A DNA stretch of 64,000 nt from Priestia abyssalis (GTDB taxonomy: Bacteria; Bacillota; Bacilli; Bacillales; Bacillaceae_H): contig NZ_KV917369.1 in assembly GCF_002019595.1 (NCBI RefSeq), forward strand, positions 1,264,417 through 1,328,416, read 5' to 3'. Position numbers and translations under genes: made by a program. Shown here in pieces: positions 36,103 to 44,906 of this stretch; within the stretch, counting starts at the first letter, position 1; every line of letters begins with the position of its first letter. Below the pieces are notes generated by a model. It saw only the letters and a list, made by a program, of their open reading frames with translations. It did no database searches and was not told the origin of the DNA.

Positions 36103-37287
36103 ATGTCATCAATAAGAACAGTAGGTGAAAAAGAATATGAGGATGTTTTGGCTTTATCACAATATGCCTTTCAGTATACATTAACAGAAGAGCAAAAAAA
36201 TCAGAAAAAGAGGATGTTGGAAAGACAGCAAATTTGGGCTGTCTATGATGAGAATAATGACATAGAGTCAAAATTGCACATTCTTCCCCATCAGGTATGG
36301 ATTGAAGGACAACCTGTTTCCATGGGAGGAATTGCGGGAGTCGCGACTTGGCCTGAGTATAGAAGACATGGAAATGTCGCTTCTCTTATCATGCATGCAC
36401 TCAAAGAAATGAAAAAAGATGGGCATATGCTTTCCTATTTACACCCTTTCAAGGTGAGTTTTTACCGTAAATATGGCTGGGAGCTGATCGCTGATAAAAA
36501 CAGCTATGAGCTGTCAAAAGAGCATCTCGTACCATTTCAGTCTGTAAATGACATGGTAAAGAGAATAAACATCGAAAAGGAATGGGAAGTTCTTAATGAT
36601 GTATATGAACAGTTCAGTCAACTTTATAATGGGATGCTGAAACGTAATAAACTTTGGTGGCTGAATCATGTTCAGAGTCACAGTTTTCACTTTGTGGCAG
36701 CGTTAGACGACCAGCAGCAAGTAGTGGGCTATATGATGTACAAAATAGAAAATAAACTATTTGAAGTAGAAGAATTTATTCCTTTAAATGAGCAAGCATT
36801 CAAGATTCTTTGGAATTTTATTTGCCAGCACGATTCAATGGTCAACCAGCTTTCCATACGGTGGGCAGGGGATGAAGCATGGCTGTTTTTATTGGACAAC
36901 CCCCATTGTAAACAAACGACGTTCCCATATTTTATGGGAAGAATCATAGATGCACCTGCTTTTTTGAAATTATATCCATTTAAAGTAGATGAACATTCTG
37001 TTTTCCTTCATCTTTATGACAAACATTGCCCATGGAATAATGGAACGTATCACATTAAAAACGGGCTAGTGACCGCCTTTCTAAAAGGAACAGAGGGCAG
37101 TACATGTGCACATCCTCCGAAGCGAGGTCTTCAGCTTGATATTCAAACATTGACTGCCGTCTTGTTAGGATACCGATCAGTTAAGCAATTAAGTCAAATG
37201 GGAAAAATCACAGGGGATGTACAAGAGACGGAAAAATTTGCAGAAATCATTACACAAAAAACTCCTCATTTTTTGGATTTCTTTTAA
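36103..37287 (+). CDS. Eis-like GNAT N-acetyltransferase
   Basis: A 394-residue protein built like the Eis (enhanced intracellular survival) family: an N-terminal GNAT domain with the CoA loop PEYRRHGNVASLIMHAL (about 86 to 102), a second acetyltransferase-like domain (about 150 to 290), and a C-terminal sterol-carrier-like domain ending in FLDFF. In Eis proteins the terminal carboxylate, usually on Phe, acts in catalysis, and the Phe end is kept. Members acetylate aminoglycosides or other polyamines; the substrate here is unknown. GGAGGAAAC precedes the start. Confidence 0.85.
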   Translation: MSSIRTVGEKEYEDVLALSQYAFQYTLTEEQKNQKKRMLERQQIWAVYDENNDIESKLHILPHQVWIEGQPVSMGGIAGVATWPEYRRHGNVASLIMHALKEMKKDGHMLSYLHPFKVSFYRKYGWELIADKNSYELSKEHLVPFQSVNDMVKRINIEKEWEVLNDVYEQFSQLYNGMLKRNKLWWLNHVQSHSFHFVAALDDQQQVVGYMMYKIENKLFEVEEFIPLNEQAFKILWNFICQHDSMVNQLSIRWAGDEAWLFLLDNPHCKQTTFPYFMGRIIDAPAFLKLYPFKVDEHSVFLHLYDKHCPWNNGTYHIKNGLVTAFLKGTEGSTCAHPPKRGLQLDIQTLTAVLLGYRSVKQLSQMGKITGDVQETEKFAEIITQKTPHFLDFF

Positions 37288-37361
37288 TCAACATTCCCAT
37301 TTCGATAATATCAGCATACTATAATAAATAATGATGGATAAAGAAAAGAGGGAGATCGTTT

Positions 37362-37685
37362 GTGTCGAAGCAGAAAAAAGAGTGGCCGATTCATCCTTCT
37401 ATTGCCGAGATAATCTTAACCATTTGCTTCGAAGAATATAGTCGCAAATTTGATCGACATTTATCGTTATTACAATATAACTTTGGTGTGCCAACTGAGC
37501 AAAGAAAGAGCCGAAGATCATCAATAGTTAACCTGGACTTGATTGTAGCGGCTTCTTTAACCCAATCTCTTTTAAAAAAGTGTGAAGAACTGCAGCAAAT
37601 GGTCAAGAAAGAGTTCGAACTGATGACAGGGTTGAATGTTAAAGACATAAGAATTTATATAAAAAAAGTTATTGTAGATCCATGA
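37362..37685 (+). CDS. ylbA: YlbA-position hypothetical protein
   Basis: A 107-residue basic cytoplasmic protein. The N-terminus KKEWPIHPSIAEIILTICFEEY and the C-terminal GLNVKDIRIYIKKVIVD are the clearest blocks; the latter has the look of an Asp23-type strand pair, without further evidence. The symbol is given by position between the ctaG cluster and ylbB and by similar size to B. subtilis YlbA, not by recognised function. GTG 37362 has GAGGGAG upstream. A terminator shared with yugN follows. Confidence 0.6.
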   Translation: MSKQKKEWPIHPSIAEIILTICFEEYSRKFDRHLSLLQYNFGVPTEQRKSRRSSIVNLDLIVAASLTQSLLKKCEELQQMVKKEFELMTGLNVKDIRIYIKKVIVDP

Positions 37686-37728
37686 TGAGAAAATTTCTGT
37701 CACCGCACCATCCTGTTACAAGCATGCA

Positions 37729-37775
37729 AAAAAGGATCGAGCCGGAATATTTTATTCCGGCTTGATCCTTTTTGT
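37729..37775. terminator. Bidirectional terminator between ylbA and yugN
   Basis: A 21-bp stem with one mismatch (37729-37749 with 37753-37773, core GCCGGAATA), A-run to the left and T-run to the right. Confidence 0.92.
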
Positions 37776-37794
37776 TGGTTGCTGCGATAATTGC

Positions 37795-38154
37795 TTACGC
37801 GTTAACCGCTTCCACTTTTGCCTTTACTTCAGCTAGAATTTTTGTACATTGATCTACTAGCGATTTCGGGAAGTCTTCGCCTTCTCCGTATTCCACACCG
37901 TGTGGATAATAATGTTTGCCAAGAAGCGGAGTCATTAGTTTAATGGCAGCATGATGTGCTCCTACATCACCTTCAACCGCATAACCTTGAACACGTAAGT
38001 AATAAACATCCTTTTGAAGTTCAAATTTGCGATCGTATGTTACGCGCTCATAGTCCCATTGACCGGCACGAACTAATCCAAGGTCTTCCATTATTTCATC
38101 TAAGCGAGTTAAATCCGCTGTTAGGTTTTCTATTCCAGTGTTTTCAAATTTCAT
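37795..38154 (-). CDS. yugN: YugN-like family protein
   Basis: A 119-residue soluble protein. The blocks MEDLGLVRAGQWDYERVTYD (about 22 to 41), VYYLRVQGYAVEGDVG and LGKHYYPHGVEYGE match the YugN-like family of Bacillus, which has no known function. GGAGG lies about 6 nt from the ATG at 38154. In B. subtilis yugN lies elsewhere, so its place here is a local difference from that gene order. Confidence 0.85.
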   Translation of the reverse strand: MKFENTGIENLTADLTRLDEIMEDLGLVRAGQWDYERVTYDRKFELQKDVYYLRVQGYAVEGDVGAHHAAIKLMTPLLGKHYYPHGVEYGEGEDFPKSLVDQCTKILAEVKAKVEAVNA

Positions 38155-38369
38155 ATGTATTCCCTCCTAAAACATATACTCCCTTGCTTAATAATAGTAC
38201 GAATGGAAAGAAGTTGCAATGACATCATACGTAATATTCCCCAACTTCAAGAAAATTCTTGTTAAAAAGCCGTCAATTTCCTTGAGCAAATTTAACGGTT
38301 TTGCTCATACTAGAAGATGAAAAGGCATACTGTCTTTTTAACTGTATATTAAAAAGGAGGAGTTATGAC

Positions 38370-38789
38370 ATGCAGACGGTTCGCGATGTAATGACAACTA
38401 ATGTAGAGGCGTGTACCACACTTGATAATGTATATGAAGTTGCTTCTAAAATGAAGGAGCTTAATGTGGGTGCAATACCAATTGTAGAGAATGGTCAAGT
38501 TATGGGGATGATTACTGACCGTGATTTAGTCATTCGAGGCATTGCAGAGCGAAAACCGAACTCACAAAAAGTAACAGATGTGATGAGTGAGCATCTAGTT
38601 ACAGTTTCCCCTGATATGTCGGTAGAAGAGGCATCTCAACTGATGGCGCAGCATCAAGTTCGCCGTTTGCCGGTTGTGCAAAATGGACAACTTGTTGGTA
38701 TTGTAGCGCTAGGTGACTTAGCTACAAATAAGTATTCCGATCAAAAAGCGGGCGTTGCCTTAGCGGAAATTTCAGAACCTCTTCATTAA
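38370..38789 (+). CDS. ylbB: CBS-domain protein YlbB
   Basis: A 139-residue protein made of one CBS pair: DVMTTNVEACTTLDNVYEVA (about 6 to 25) to GMITDRDLVIRG, then DVMSEHLVTVSPDMSVEEA (about 70) to GIVALGDLA. CBS pairs bind adenine nucleotides and sense energy state; the partner of this free-standing pair is unknown. ATG 38370 is chosen because AGGAGG (38355-38360) lies 9 nt upstream. The name rests on synteny with ylbC. Confidence 0.88.
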   Translation: MQTVRDVMTTNVEACTTLDNVYEVASKMKELNVGAIPIVENGQVMGMITDRDLVIRGIAERKPNSQKVTDVMSEHLVTVSPDMSVEEASQLMAQHQVRRLPVVQNGQLVGIVALGDLATNKYSDQKAGVALAEISEPLH

Positions 38790-38838
38790 AAATAAAGAAA
38801 AGTCACATACTAAATTAAAGTAATAAATATTCGTCAGC

Positions 38839-38897
38839 AGATGGATCGTCCTTTTTCTCTTTTGACTGAGTGAAATCGGATGATCCATCTTTTTTTG
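38839..38897 (+). terminator. Terminator after ylbB
   Basis: AGATGGATCGTCC (38839-38851) pairs with GGATGATCCATCT (38878-38890) with one mismatch, followed by seven T. Confidence 0.88.
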
Positions 38898-39125
38898 AAT
38901 GGGTCTCTTTACATAACTATAGTGGCTTTGGTCATTTTTGAATCATTTGTTCGAAAGATCTTTTCACATGCTCTCAGCAAATTTGAAAGTGAATAAAATT
39001 GAAACAAAATCTTTTTTCATACGTATAAGTGGTAAGATTGGCTTCTTATATGTATAGGAGTGGGGAAATCGTGCTAAAAAAGTAAGGATGAAGTTGGAAG
39101 GATGGTGAATATATATTAGAGTAAA

Positions 39126-39165
39126 CCTTTAAATAGCAGGGGGACTGCCCGTTAGAGCGGGGTGA
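39126..39165 (+). repeat. Two-hairpin short element (family B), copy 3, degenerate
   Basis: ACTGCCCGTTAGAGCGGGGT keeps the second hairpin (CCCG 39148-39151, CGGG 39158-39161). The first hairpin is weak, and the leading GGAAACTTCC is lost. It lies about 30 nt upstream of the ylbC start. The rest of the 38898-39196 gap holds no supported gene; a GGAGTGGGG followed by GTG at about 39071 opens only four codons. Confidence 0.5.
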
Positions 39166-39196
39166 ATTAGAATGAGCAGTAAGGAGTGACTGAAAA

Positions 39197-40225
39197 CTGA
39201 AACAAATTTTATTTATAGTAGCAGCAACATGCTTTTTTATGTACGCATATGATTATTTCCCTATTTTTCACTCTGAGGAGGCTAATTTTTCCCTGGAACA
39301 AAAGGAGCCAGAGACGAAAAAAAACATTACGGCTATTGAAACAGGCGACATTTTTCAGTTTATGGGAAAAAACGAAGAAGAAATCATTGGAATACTAGGC
39401 GAGCCGGAGCGAATTGACTCCTCCGCTTATGATTACAAATGGTGGATTTATAAAAATTCCCCTCATTCATATATACAAATGGGAGTTTTAGATGGTCAGG
39501 TTGTGACAGTATATGCCATTGGTAAAGACGTGAAGGCAAGCCCTTTTCAAATAGGGGGAAAACGGACTGCAATTATGAGTGAAGTGTCTTCGCCTCTCCA
39601 TCTCCAATTTGAATACAAAGGCGGAGAGTATCGTTTTGAACTGTCTGAAGAAGATCTCGAAAAAAGACCCCTCATTCGCCATGGCAATGTATTTGTTCAG
39701 TTATATTTCGACCACTTTTTAGATACATTGTCAAGTATACGGATAATGGATGAAGAAACGTTATTGAAGCAGCGGCCATATGAATTGTCATATCGAGGTT
39801 CCCTTGTGAATGCCGAGCCGTTGGGAGAAGATCAATGGAAAGAAGTCGAGAAGGGGGCAGAGCTGCAAATATTGGATATTACAAATGTTATCCGTTCCCG
39901 CCATAACTTAAAACCCCTTTCTTGGAATGATAAAGTGGCGACCGTAGCCTACAAGCATAGTAAGGATATGAGTGATCACCAATATTTTTCTCATGTGTCT
40001 CCCACAACCGGCGACCTTGGCAATCGGTTGAAAACAGGGGGAGTTCTCTTTACGATGGCAGGCGAAAATATCGCTGCTCAATATCAAGATAGTGCAGCGG
40101 CAGTTGAAGGGTGGTTGAACAGTGAAGGGCATCGAAAGGCATTGTTAAATAAGGATTTTACTTATTTAGGGGTTGGCGTGCATCAAAAATATTACACTCA
40201 AAACTTTATCCGAACATTGCCGTAA
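39197..40225 (+). CDS. ylbC: CAP/SCP-domain exported protein YlbC, likely CTG start
   Basis: A 342-residue exported protein if read from CTG 39197: signal or anchor segment KQILFIVAATCFFMYAYDYF, a CAP-associated domain (about 60 to 190, LGEPERIDSSAYDYKWWIY), then a CAP/SCP domain (about 215 to 342) with HSKDMSDHQYFSHVSPTTGD and AGENIAA. GGAGTGA (39183-39189) lies 7 nt before the CTG, while the first in-frame ATG (39239) has no SD and would remove most of the signal segment. Family function in Bacillus is unclear. It is the last gene of block 1. Confidence 0.88.
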   Translation: MKQILFIVAATCFFMYAYDYFPIFHSEEANFSLEQKEPETKKNITAIETGDIFQFMGKNEEEIIGILGEPERIDSSAYDYKWWIYKNSPHSYIQMGVLDGQVVTVYAIGKDVKASPFQIGGKRTAIMSEVSSPLHLQFEYKGGEYRFELSEEDLEKRPLIRHGNVFVQLYFDHFLDTLSSIRIMDEETLLKQRPYELSYRGSLVNAEPLGEDQWKEVEKGAELQILDITNVIRSRHNLKPLSWNDKVATVAYKHSKDMSDHQYFSHVSPTTGDLGNRLKTGGVLFTMAGENIAAQYQDSAAAVEGWLNSEGHRKALLNKDFTYLGVGVHQKYYTQNFIRTLP

Positions 40226-40296
40226 ATGAAAAAGAAACAGGTCTACTCTTGTCCACCTCTACATAAAGTTTAGTAGAACTTAGAGGAGGGACAAGA

Positions 40297-41064
40297 ATGA
40301 AGGGGAAAATAATCGTGATGGTGATGCTTATTTTATTGAGCCTCCAACCGCTGACATATGCAGAAACGATAAATGAAGGAGTGCTCAATGAGTTATCGGA
40401 TGAGGTGCTGCAGCTTACAAAACAGGAACGATATGAAGAGGCGGCTGCTTTGTTAGAGCAGTTTCCTCAGAGATTAGAGCAATCTCGTCATGATTGGCTA
40501 AAGTTGTCGCCCGAAAATATTCGAATGTTAACGGTTATCCATGAAGAAGCATCAGCCGCCTTGAAAACTGATGCATTGGAGAAAGCCGAAAAGGTAAGAA
40601 AAGTAACTAGTTTCCGCCTCTTGGTAGATGCCCTTCAAAGTGAACATCAGCCCCTTTGGACAGAGATGGAAGGGACCATAATGGGGGCATTCAGTCAATT
40701 AAAGACAACGGTGTCCACTGGAGATGAGCGTTCTTTTGAGGACGAATATCATTCTTTTTTATCACAATATGAAATGATTCTTCCAAGTGTTCAAGTTGAT
40801 ATAAGAAAAGAATACGTTCAGCGCATGGATGCCCATCTGGCGTTTTTAAATTCACCTTCAAGTATAAACGAACAGTCCCGATTGAAACAACTGGAGCAGA
40901 TGGAACAAGACTTGCAAAATTTATTTCATAAAATGAAAGAAGAAGAGATCAGTCCTTCCCTTATATGGATGATGGCGACTACCGGAAGTATCATTGTTCT
41001 TACATTATCATATGTAGCTTGGAGAAAATATAATGGAGATAAAGTGCAATATACGACTCCATAA
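40297..41064 (+). CDS. ypjB: Sporulation protein YpjB
   Basis: A 255-residue protein: signal peptide (KIIVMVMLILLSLQPLTYA, cleaved near residue 22), a long helical extracytoplasmic region, and a C-terminal membrane helix (LIWMMATTGSIIVLTLSYVAW) with a short basic tail. It matches the YpjB family, annotated as sporulation-related; the molecular role is unknown. GGAGGGAC precedes ATG 40297. In B. subtilis this gene lies far from ylbC, on the other replichore, in the ypjA to dapB cluster that follows here. Confidence 0.85.
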   Translation: MKGKIIVMVMLILLSLQPLTYAETINEGVLNELSDEVLQLTKQERYEEAAALLEQFPQRLEQSRHDWLKLSPENIRMLTVIHEEASAALKTDALEKAEKVRKVTSFRLLVDALQSEHQPLWTEMEGTIMGAFSQLKTTVSTGDERSFEDEYHSFLSQYEMILPSVQVDIRKEYVQRMDAHLAFLNSPSSINEQSRLKQLEQMEQDLQNLFHKMKEEEISPSLIWMMATTGSIIVLTLSYVAWRKYNGDKVQYTTP

Positions 41065-41251
41065 GCCGTCTTTTTAATGTATGAGAGCGTGTGGGAAAGA
41101 TTCACCGACTAATACAAAACATTGGCTAATAAGATCCTATCATGTAGGCGTGATGGATTTTTATGAAAAACAATTACCTTATAAATTGACAGAAAAAGAA
41201 GACATTGACTACAATATTAACTAACAAAATGAATTTGCTGGAGGCTGTATA

Positions 41252-41932
41252 ATGGGTTATTTGCTTTATTTTATTTTGCTGATTATTGTGCCGATTTGGG
41301 CACAAATGAAGGTGAGAAGTGCTTATAAGAAATATTCGCGCATCGCTAATTCAACAGGTGTAACAGGTGCAGAAGCAGCGAGACGTATTTTGGATGAAAA
41401 TGGACTTTATCATGTACAAGTAGAGCCAGTTGGAGGTTTTCTATCCGATCACTACGACCCGCGTTCTAAAACGGTTCGTTTATCCCAGGAGAATTACTAC
41501 GGGCATTCTGTGGCGGGAGCGGCTGTAGCAGCTCACGAAGTAGGCCACGCCATTCAAGATGACCAAGGCTATGCGTTTTTACGTTTCCGCCATGCACTAG
41601 TTCCTGTCGCAAACTTTGGTTCAAACTTATCATGGATTTTCATTATGATTGGGATTTTTGCACAATTAAGCAATATGCTGCTGCTTGGTATCGTATTTAT
41701 GGCAGCGGCTGTATTGTTCCAGGTGGTTACATTGCCGGTTGAGTTCAACGCTTCAAGCCGCGCCATGGATCAGCTTGTATCAACGGGGATGATTCGTAAT
41801 GAGGAAGAGCGCCGTGCACGAAAAGTGTTAAATGCTGCAGCCCTCACATATGTAGCAGCAGCAGCCGTAGCGGTATTGGAACTCGTTCGACTTGTCTTAA
41901 TTTATACAGGAATGACCAACAGCGAAGACTAA
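41252..41932 (+). CDS. yugP: Membrane zinc metallopeptidase YugP
   Basis: A 226-residue protein of the neutral zinc metallopeptidase family. N-terminal helix (YLLYFILLIIVPIWAQ), the zinc motif AAHEVGHAIQD (HExxH, about 97 to 101), two central helices (SNLSWIFIMIGIFAQL and LLGIVFMAAAVLFQVV) with the third ligand region PVEFNASSRA, and a C-terminal helix. Substrates are unknown. GGAGG lies about 9 nt before ATG 41252. In other Bacillus genomes yugP commonly sits between ypjB and dapB. Confidence 0.9.
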   Translation: MGYLLYFILLIIVPIWAQMKVRSAYKKYSRIANSTGVTGAEAARRILDENGLYHVQVEPVGGFLSDHYDPRSKTVRLSQENYYGHSVAGAAVAAHEVGHAIQDDQGYAFLRFRHALVPVANFGSNLSWIFIMIGIFAQLSNMLLLGIVFMAAAVLFQVVTLPVEFNASSRAMDQLVSTGMIRNEEERRARKVLNAAALTYVAAAAVAVLELVRLVLIYTGMTNSED

Positions 41933-41933
41933 A

Positions 41934-41966
41934 AAAACGCAGCCTTGACCAAGGCTGCGTTTTTAG
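41934..41966 (+). terminator. Terminator after yugP
   Basis: A perfect 13-bp stem, AAAACGCAGCCTT (41934-41946) with AAGGCTGCGTTTT (41951-41963), then T residues. Confidence 0.93.
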
Positions 41967-42011
41967 ATTGTCGATAAACTCTCTAGGATTCTCGATAACC
42001 TGAACTGTTCT

Positions 42012-42135
42012 GCTTTTTTTACTGTCCAGCTACGCAAGCTATGCTCTACGGTCATTCCACCACCTCCCACGAAGTCAAAAAGCGACTTCTCGTCGGCGGT
42101 TCCACTGTCCTACGAGCATGAGCGAGCTTGAAGCA
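42012..42135 (-). repeat. Hairpin repeat family A, copy 3
   Basis: It runs from CTGTCCAGCTACGCAAGC to GAGCATGAGCGAGCTT. The apex is GAAGTC (42071-42076), loop AAAAAGC, GACTTC (42084-42089). It lies in tandem with copy 4 in the 384-nt gap between the convergent yugP and YitT genes. The sequence between the two copies (42136-42187) includes AACGAAGAC and GTCTTCGTT. Confidence 0.8.
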
Positions 42136-42187
42136 CATAGATGTGCAAACGAAGACGTTGCAACAGGACGTTGCGTTTTTAGTCTTC

Positions 42188-42318
42188 GTTCCTTTTGCTG
42201 TCCAGCTACACGAGGCAGCCCCTACGGTAATTTCGCTTCTTCCTGCGGAACCAAAAAGCGGTTCCTTCTCAGAAGCTCCAATTTCCTATGGGGCTAAGCA
42301 GCCTCGTTTCGCTTTTCT
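42188..42318 (-). repeat. Hairpin repeat family A, copy 4
   Basis: It runs from TTCCTTTTGCTGTCCAGC to CCTCGTTTCGCTTTTCT. The apex is GGAACC (42247-42252), loop AAAAAGC, GGTTCC (42260-42265). It is the closest relative, in inverted orientation, of copy 5 at 55601. It reaches the stop codon of the YitT gene, whose last residues may be repeat-derived. Confidence 0.85.
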
Positions 42319-43189
42319 ATCGTTCGATCGGCATTTTATTTTCATCTAATGTAAAGCCTTCACCTAATACGTCATGGACATCGCTGACGGCGACGAAAGC
42401 ATGGGGATCAATAGAAGTGATGACTTGTTTTAAGCGGAAAATTTCGTTTCTGCTTACAACGCAGTACAGGATATCTAAATCTTTTTTCGAGAAAGAGCCT
42501 TGCCCTTTGAGTATGGTTACCCCACGGTCCATTTCCTTCATAATTTTTTCAGCGATTTCGTCATTCCGACTGGAGATAATGGTTGCTCCTCTTGCAGAAT
42601 AGGCCCCTTCTTGCATAAAGTCGATGACTCTTGCCGCCACGAATACCGCGACGAGTGTATACATGGCTTCTTTATAATTTAAGTAAAGAAGCCATGAAAG
42701 AGTAATGACGACAAGGTCAAACAAAAACATCGTTTTCCCCATATTCCATCCGATATATTTTTGGACGAGACGAGCAATGATGTCGACGCCTCCTGTTGTA
42801 CCTCCATTCCGAAAAATAATTCCTAAACCGATTCCGATAAACACCCCTGCAAACAGTGCTGCGAGCGTCATATCATCTGTTAAGGGCATTTCTACCGGAT
42901 AGCGCTGAAATATCCATAAAAACAAAGACAAGCTGAATACGCCAATCATTGTATAAAAAAAGGATGTGCGCCCCAACAGCTTCCATCCCACAAAAAACAG
43001 GGGAATATTTAACACTAAATTTGTAATGGAAGGATCAATAGTAAATAAAAAGTATAAAAGCAGTGTGATCCCAGTAAAACCGCCTTCTGCTAAATTATTT
43101 TGCATGTTAAAATTAACTAGTCCAAAGGCGAAAATTGCTGAACCCAGTAAGATGAAAAAAATATTTGATAATTTCAGCCCGTTTAACAT
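42317..43189 (-). CDS. YitT/DUF2179 family membrane protein (YpjC-like)
   Basis: A 290-residue protein: an N-terminal YitT domain with five or six membrane helices (NLAEGGFTGITLLLYYLF-like pattern, GIGLGIIFRNGGTTGGVDIIAR at about 113 to 134) and a cytoplasmic C-terminal DUF2179 domain (about 215 to 285, VTSIDPHAFVAVSDVHDVLGEGF). Function is unknown; some members are proposed transporters. GGAGGTTAC precedes ATG 43189. It resembles YpjC, which belongs to this cluster in B. subtilis, but here it points against its neighbours. Confidence 0.85.
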   Translation of the reverse strand: MLNGLKLSNIFFILLGSAIFAFGLVNFNMQNNLAEGGFTGITLLLYFLFTIDPSITNLVLNIPLFFVGWKLLGRTSFFYTMIGVFSLSLFLWIFQRYPVEMPLTDDMTLAALFAGVFIGIGLGIIFRNGGTTGGVDIIARLVQKYIGWNMGKTMFLFDLVVITLSWLLYLNYKEAMYTLVAVFVAARVIDFMQEGAYSARGATIISSRNDEIAEKIMKEMDRGVTILKGQGSFSKKDLDILYCVVSRNEIFRLKQVITSIDPHAFVAVSDVHDVLGEGFTLDENKMPIER

Positions 43190-43330
43190 AAGTAACCTCC
43201 TGCAATTGGTTATATTGGCTACTATATATAATAGTGGAAAGTTTTGATAGTAGCAAACAAACTCAAATGTTTGTCAAAAACCCTCTGTTTGGCTAACATG
43301 TAAAAGAGAATGTAAATGAGGTGAACATAA

Positions 43331-43681
43331 ATGGGCGAGAAGACTATACAACAAATGCAGCAAGAAGTGGATCAATACATAAGCCAGTTTAAAGAAGGAT
43401 ATTTCAGCCCGTTGGCTATGCTTGCGCGCATGACGGAAGAACTGGGTGAATTAGCGCGGGAAATCAATCATTATCACGGGGAAAAACCAAAAAAGCAGTC
43501 AGAAAAAGAACGCACAATAGAAGAGGAGACGGGCGATCTTTTATTTGTACTTATTTGCTTTGCTAATTCGTTGAATATCGATTTGCAGGAAGCGCATGAT
43601 CGCGTCATGCATAAATTCAATACACGTGATAAAGATCGCTGGACTAGAAAAGAAAATGAAGAAAAGGGGCAGACAAGATGA
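43331..43681 (+). CDS. ypjD: MazG-like nucleotide pyrophosphohydrolase YpjD
   Basis: A 116-residue single-domain all-alpha NTP pyrophosphatase. Metal-binding acidic pairs are seen in [12 protein letters not shown] (about 37 to 48) and [17 protein letters not shown] (about 60 to 76). It probably hydrolyses non-canonical or damaged nucleotides. GAGGTGAAC precedes ATG 43331. It overlaps dapB by 4 nt (ATGA), and so begins a tightly packed unit with dapB, mgsA, bshB1, bshA, cca and birA. Confidence 0.92.
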   Translation: MGEKTIQQMQQEVDQYISQFKEGYFSPLAMLARMTEELGELAREINHYHGEKPKKQSEKERTIEEETGDLLFVLICFANSLNIDLQEAHDRVMHKFNTRDKDRWTRKENEEKGQTR

Positions 43682-44478
43682 AACCAATTCGTATTGTATT
43701 AGCAGGTCCTAGAGGCAGAATGGGAATAGAAGCGTTAAAGCTCATCCAAGAAACAGAACAGTTTGAATTAGCAGCGGCGGTGGATCGTATTCATGAAGGA
43801 AAATACATAAATGAGATCGAAGGACTACCTTCCATTCAAGCTCCCATTTATACCGATATTGAAAAATGCTTCCAGGAAGTACAGGCAGACGTATTAGTGG
43901 ATTTAACAACACCTGAAATAGGCCGCTTTCATACAAAAAAAGCGTTAGAGTATGGCGTACGTGCTGTTGTAGGGACAACTGGATTTTCAGAAGATGATTT
44001 AAAGGACTTAAAAGAAGCAGCAGAAGAAAAAGGAATTGGCTGCATCATTGCTCCAAACTTCGCGATCGGTGCTATCTTAATGATGAAATTTTCGCAAATG
44101 GCAGCTAAGTATTTCAGTGATGTGGAAATTATCGAACTTCATCATGATCGAAAATTGGATGCCCCATCTGGTACAGGATTAAAAACGGCGGAGCTCATTG
44201 CGCAAGTAAGAGAGACGAAACAGCAAGGTCATCCTGAAGAAAAAGAGTTGCTGTCTGGAGCGCGGGGGGCCAATTATGACGGTATCCGCCTTCACAGTGT
44301 CCGGTTACCTGGTTTGATTGCTCACCAAGAAGTGTTATTTGGAGGATTTGGACAATCATTAACGATTCGTCATGATTCATACAACCGAGAGTCCTTTATG
44401 TCTGGGGTCAAGCTGGCGGTGGACACGGTGATGAAAGTCGATACACTGATTTATGGTTTGGAAAATATCATTGAATAA
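43678..44478 (+). CDS. dapB: 4-hydroxy-tetrahydrodipicolinate reductase
   Basis: A 266-residue enzyme of the lysine, diaminopimelate and dipicolinate pathway, using NAD(P)H. The N-terminal nucleotide motif is [10 protein letters not shown] (about 9 to 18), and the catalytic signature is [20 protein letters not shown] (about 155 to 174). [19 protein letters not shown] is the typical C-terminal block. It supplies meso-DAP for peptidoglycan and dipicolinate for spores. It starts inside the end of ypjD and is followed 14 nt later by mgsA. Confidence 0.97.
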   Translation: MKPIRIVLAGPRGRMGIEALKLIQETEQFELAAAVDRIHEGKYINEIEGLPSIQAPIYTDIEKCFQEVQADVLVDLTTPEIGRFHTKKALEYGVRAVVGTTGFSEDDLKDLKEAAEEKGIGCIIAPNFAIGAILMMKFSQMAAKYFSDVEIIELHHDRKLDAPSGTGLKTAELIAQVRETKQQGHPEEKELLSGARGANYDGIRLHSVRLPGLIAHQEVLFGGFGQSLTIRHDSYNRESFMSGVKLAVDTVMKVDTLIYGLENIIE

Positions 44479-44492
44479 AGGGGATCCTGCCA

Positions 44493-44903
44493 ATGAAAAT
44501 AGCCTTAATTGCGCATGATAAAAAGAAAAATGACATGGTTCAGTTTACGACAGCATACAAATATATTTTAGAAAAACATAATCTTTACGCAACGGGAACG
44601 ACGGGATTACGAATCGCAGAGGCAACAGGACTGACTGTTCATCGTTTTTGCTCAGGCCCCCTTGGCGGAGACCAAGAAATCGGTGCTTTAATTGCCCAAA
44701 ATGCAATGGATATGGTCATTTTTTTCCGTGACCCTTTAACGGCCCAGCCGCATGAACCAGATATTTCTGCCTTAATGCGCCTTTGTGACGTATACGCAGT
44801 TCCTCTTGCAACTAATATGGGAACAGCTGAGATATTAATTCATGGTTTAGAACGCGGAGATTTGAATTGGCGTTCAGTCATTCATGAGAAACAAGGAGAA
44901 TAA
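44493..44903 (+). CDS. mgsA: Methylglyoxal synthase
   Basis: A 136-residue enzyme that converts dihydroxyacetone phosphate to methylglyoxal, a bypass of lower glycolysis under phosphate limitation. The phosphate-binding ATGTTG (about 34), the [11 protein letters not shown] block with the catalytic Asp (about 54 to 64), FFRDPL and the late Asn/His residues are present. AAAGGGGATC precedes ATG 44493. It sits between dapB and the bacillithiol genes; bacillithiol is used in methylglyoxal detoxification, which gives a reason for the grouping. Confidence 0.95.
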   Translation: MKIALIAHDKKKNDMVQFTTAYKYILEKHNLYATGTTGLRIAEATGLTVHRFCSGPLGGDQEIGALIAQNAMDMVIFFRDPLTAQPHEPDISALMRLCDVYAVPLATNMGTAEILIHGLERGDLNWRSVIHEKQGE

Positions 44904-44906
44904 CTA

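Noticed and set aside
39071..39085. GGAGTGGGG followed by GTG as a gene start upstream of ylbC
   Set aside because: The frame stops after four codons, and no continuing frame on either side gives a plausible protein.
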